This document shows positions 12,787 through 14,409 of a stretch of DNA of 14,409 nucleotides, piece by piece. Made by a program: the position numbers and the translations under genes. The notes under the pieces were generated by a model. It was not told the DNA's origin. It was given only the letters and a program-made list of their open reading frames with translations, and ran no database searches. Within the stretch, counting starts at the first letter, position 1, and each line of letters begins with the position of its first letter. The stretch is from UBA11098 sp041671525 (GTDB lineage: Bacteria; Patescibacteriota; Minisyncoccia; Moranbacterales; UBA2206): assembly GCA_041671525.1 (NCBI GenBank), contig JBAZBJ010000019.1, forward strand, positions 1 to 14,409, given 5' to 3'.

Positions 12787-14409
12787 TTATACTGTTATTG
12801 GAATAAGCGCCTCATTATTTTCTTCATCAGTTTCTTCAATTAAATTATCATTATCTACTACAACTCTTGCATTATAGCTTCCTGAAATTGAATAGCTTAG
12901 AATCATAAATGCTCGTGTCCAGCCTCCTGGCTGCAGCTCAATCGGCTTTGTCCTTTTCAAGCTCCTATCCTCTTCTCCAAGATAAGCTGCCCAATAAATA
13001 TTATTTGCAGTTACATTTCCAATATTTTTTATAGTGAATGCCAAAGTTACATTTTTTTCTTTAGTCGCTTGAATTTTAAGGCTTTCAATACTTAAATCCG
13101 GCTTTTTGCATTTTCCTTCTTCACAGCCAGCTAAACCGCAATTTTTATTCCCCTCTCCTTCTGCTGAAGGCCATTCAAGGCAAGAATCGCCATCGTAATT
13201 TCCGCAGATTTGCGCATAATTATCGCTGCATCTTTTTTCATCCAAAGTACATTCATCAGTGCATGACTCACCATTGCACATGCCATTGGTACATCCGCTC
13301 GCACAATCAGCTTGTTTTCTTCTTTCATTATTAGAATAACATTCCCTGTTTAAGCAGCCTTTAACTGAATAATCTCGATAAACATCTTCATCATAGCAAT
13401 AATTTACGCCAGTATAGCCCGAATCTCCGCATTCTTCCTTCTTTAAATCATCTCTTCTTGTAAAGTCACAATAAGCATTTTTTGACCCTCCGTTTGCACA
13501 ACTATAATCTAAAAAGTCTCCATAAACATCACTGTTATAGCATCTAACATCCTGCCAGCTATCTGCAGTACAATCTGAATTTGTTGAGCATGTAACCCCA
13601 ATACATCCTGAGGAGCTGTCACAATACTGTGTTGCAGAACAGTCAGCAGAAACTTGCCAGTTTCCATTTGTTCTAGCTCCATTGCACTCGCCTGAACTTC
13701 CAGAGCAAAACTGACTGACAGGCCTTTCTCCAAAATCATTCCCCAGATTTGTTCCCCAAGGGCAGCCATTTTCAGTTCCATCTAAGCATTTGATACTGCT
13801 TGATTTGAAAGTATATTTCCCGCAAGTTGTATCACAGCAGTCACCTGAAGTGCATTGTGTACTCGAACAAGAAAATGCAGTTGTTCCTGCTTTGCTTGCA
13901 TCACAGAATTCACTTAAAGTGCAAGAGTCATAAACTCTCCAATCATTCCAAGCAATTGCACCGATGCATTCTGAAGATGTACCCGAACAATATCTCGCCT
14001 TATTTCTCTTGAATACGTCATTTCCCAAACACTCTCCATCACTGCAGCCATAAGAATAATCTCCATAATTACTATCACAAACATAACTGCTTGGCTTGTA
14101 ATAACAGCCATCACAACATGCACTTACACCAGTGCATTGGCAACATCGATTATCAATAGTATCCCAGGTTTCTCCAGAATTACAGCAGCCACACTCGCTT
14201 GTAAAAAGCCAGCAACTATAGCCTGAGCAGATCAAATTCCCAGAGCATTCATCATCCCAGGAGCATTCAAATTCTTCATGCCCGCATAAACTGCAATCAT
14301 TCTCTTTTCTTTTAGCACAATAGTCTGCATCGCCTTCCTCGCTTACTACTCCTCCATCTTCCCAGCTAGTAGAGTAAGTACATGCGCCGCTTGAGCAAGT
14401 ATAATCATA
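12787..14409 (-). CDS. Cys-rich secreted protein with C-terminal CARDB-like domain (5' end outside window)
   Basis: The frame stays open from the stop at 12787 to the window edge. A TTG at 14235 is only an internal Leu codon, because 58 further codons upstream continue the same Cys-rich composition, so the true start lies beyond 14409. Numbered from 14235, two units of about 75 residues repeat at 40-114 and 132-207 (compare ARYCSGTSSECIGA and SQFCSGSSGECNGA, each followed by a W, DxC and FCD/YCD). More Cys clusters run to about 375. A CARDB-like domain fills 379-482 (PDLSIESLKI, then TIKNIGNVTANN, ending in EENNEALIPITV), a beta-sandwich often found in archaeal surface adhesins. The many paired Cys imply disulfides and an extracellular location. 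It precedes the surface operon on the same strand, separated by a promoter. Confidence 0.85.
   Translation of the reverse strand, partial: YDYTCSSGACTYSTSWEDGGVVSEEGDADYCAKRKENDCSLCGHEEFECSWDDECSGNLICSGYSCWLFTSECGCCNSGETWDTIDNRCCQCTGVSACCDGCYYKPSSYVCDSNYGDYSYGCSDGECLGNDVFKRNKARYCSGTSSECIGAIAWNDWRVYDSCTLSEFCDASKAGTTAFSCSSTQCTSGDCCDTTCGKYTFKSSSIKCLDGTENGCPWGTNLGNDFGERPVSQFCSGSSGECNGARTNGNWQVSADCSATQYCDSSSGCIGVTCSTNSDCTADSWQDVRCYNSDVYGDFLDYSCANGGSKNAYCDFTRRDDLKKEECGDSGYTGVNYCYDEDVYRDYSVKGCLNRECYSNNERRKQADCASGCTNGMCNGESCTDECTLDEKRCSDNYAQICGNYDGDSCLEWPSAEGEGNKNCGLAGCEEGKCKKPDLSIESLKIQATKEKNVTLAFTIKNIGNVTANNIYWAAYLGEEDRSLKRTKPIELQPGGWTRAFMILSYSISGSYNARVVVDNDNLIEETDEENNEALIPITV
13615..13842 (-). repeat. 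Cys-rich unit, copy 2
   Basis: Residues 132-207 (TTG-14235 numbering) run from CCDTTC through GCPWGTNLGNDF and FCSGSSGECNGA to QYCDS. The order of Cys and Trp landmarks matches copy 1, with a period of about 94 residues. Confidence 0.65.
13894..14118 (-). repeat. Cys-rich unit, copy 1
   Basis: Residues 40-114 run from CCDGC through GCSDGECLGNDVF and YCSGTSSECIGA to EFCDAS. This unit pairs with copy 2 downstream in the same protein. Each unit has about eight to ten Cys. Confidence 0.65.

Noticed and set aside
14233..14235. TTG as the start of the Cys-rich protein.
   Set aside because: The frame stays open to the window edge with the same Cys-rich composition, and no signal peptide follows the TTG.
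1..14409. CRISPR arrays, insertion sequences or transposases.
   Set aside because: No regularly spaced repeats, terminal inverted repeats or transposase-like proteins were seen on either strand.

Overview
The window is archaeal chromosome. It encodes TFB, an Sm-like protein, ribosomal protein eS8 and RNase Z, has two tRNA genes without an encoded CCA, and several TATA boxes centred about 26 bp upstream of a start codon, which implies leaderless transcripts. The DNA is AT-rich, and the right-hand part carries secreted proteins with a class III (pilin-like) N-terminus, Cys-rich repeats and a CARDB-like domain. Together with several sequence blocks I recall from Pacearchaeota and Woesearchaeota proteins, this suggests a DPANN archaeon. 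That placement is inference; no search was run.

Left part (1-3240), housekeeping: tRNA-Arg(TCT) (+); RNase Z (-), which matures tRNA 3' ends; an Sm/LSm RNA-binding protein (-); an unrecognised 66-residue protein (-); ribosomal protein eS8 (+); general transcription factor TFB (+); tRNA-Leu(TAG) (-). Each protein gene seems to have its own promoter. A 16-nt copy of the tRNA-Leu head lies 59 bp upstream of the gene and has its own TATA-like box.

Right part (3336-14409), all on the minus strand and read right to left: a Cys-rich CARDB-type secreted protein, truncated by the window edge; a promoter with odd palindromes; a hidden 45-residue TTG-start ORF; a 610-residue protein with a class III signal peptide/anchor; then a very large secreted protein now split into a 405-codon ORF with a Sec signal peptide and a 2021-codon ORF. 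The two halves are most simply one gene of about 2467 codons broken by a 1-nt shift in an A-run at 9540-9543. The 45-residue ORF, the 610-residue gene and the first half of the giant gene overlap end to start, so they look like one operon.

The most interesting element is the C-terminus of the giant protein. It has two papain-fold (CHAP/NlpC-P60-like) domains, the first with plausible catalytic Cys and His, the second with both replaced by acidic residues. They flank two copies of a roughly 171-residue aromatic-rich module. I infer a cell-surface assembly acting on the cell's own envelope or that of a partner cell. Gaps between genes are all under 300 bases and hold the promoters and short repeats listed.
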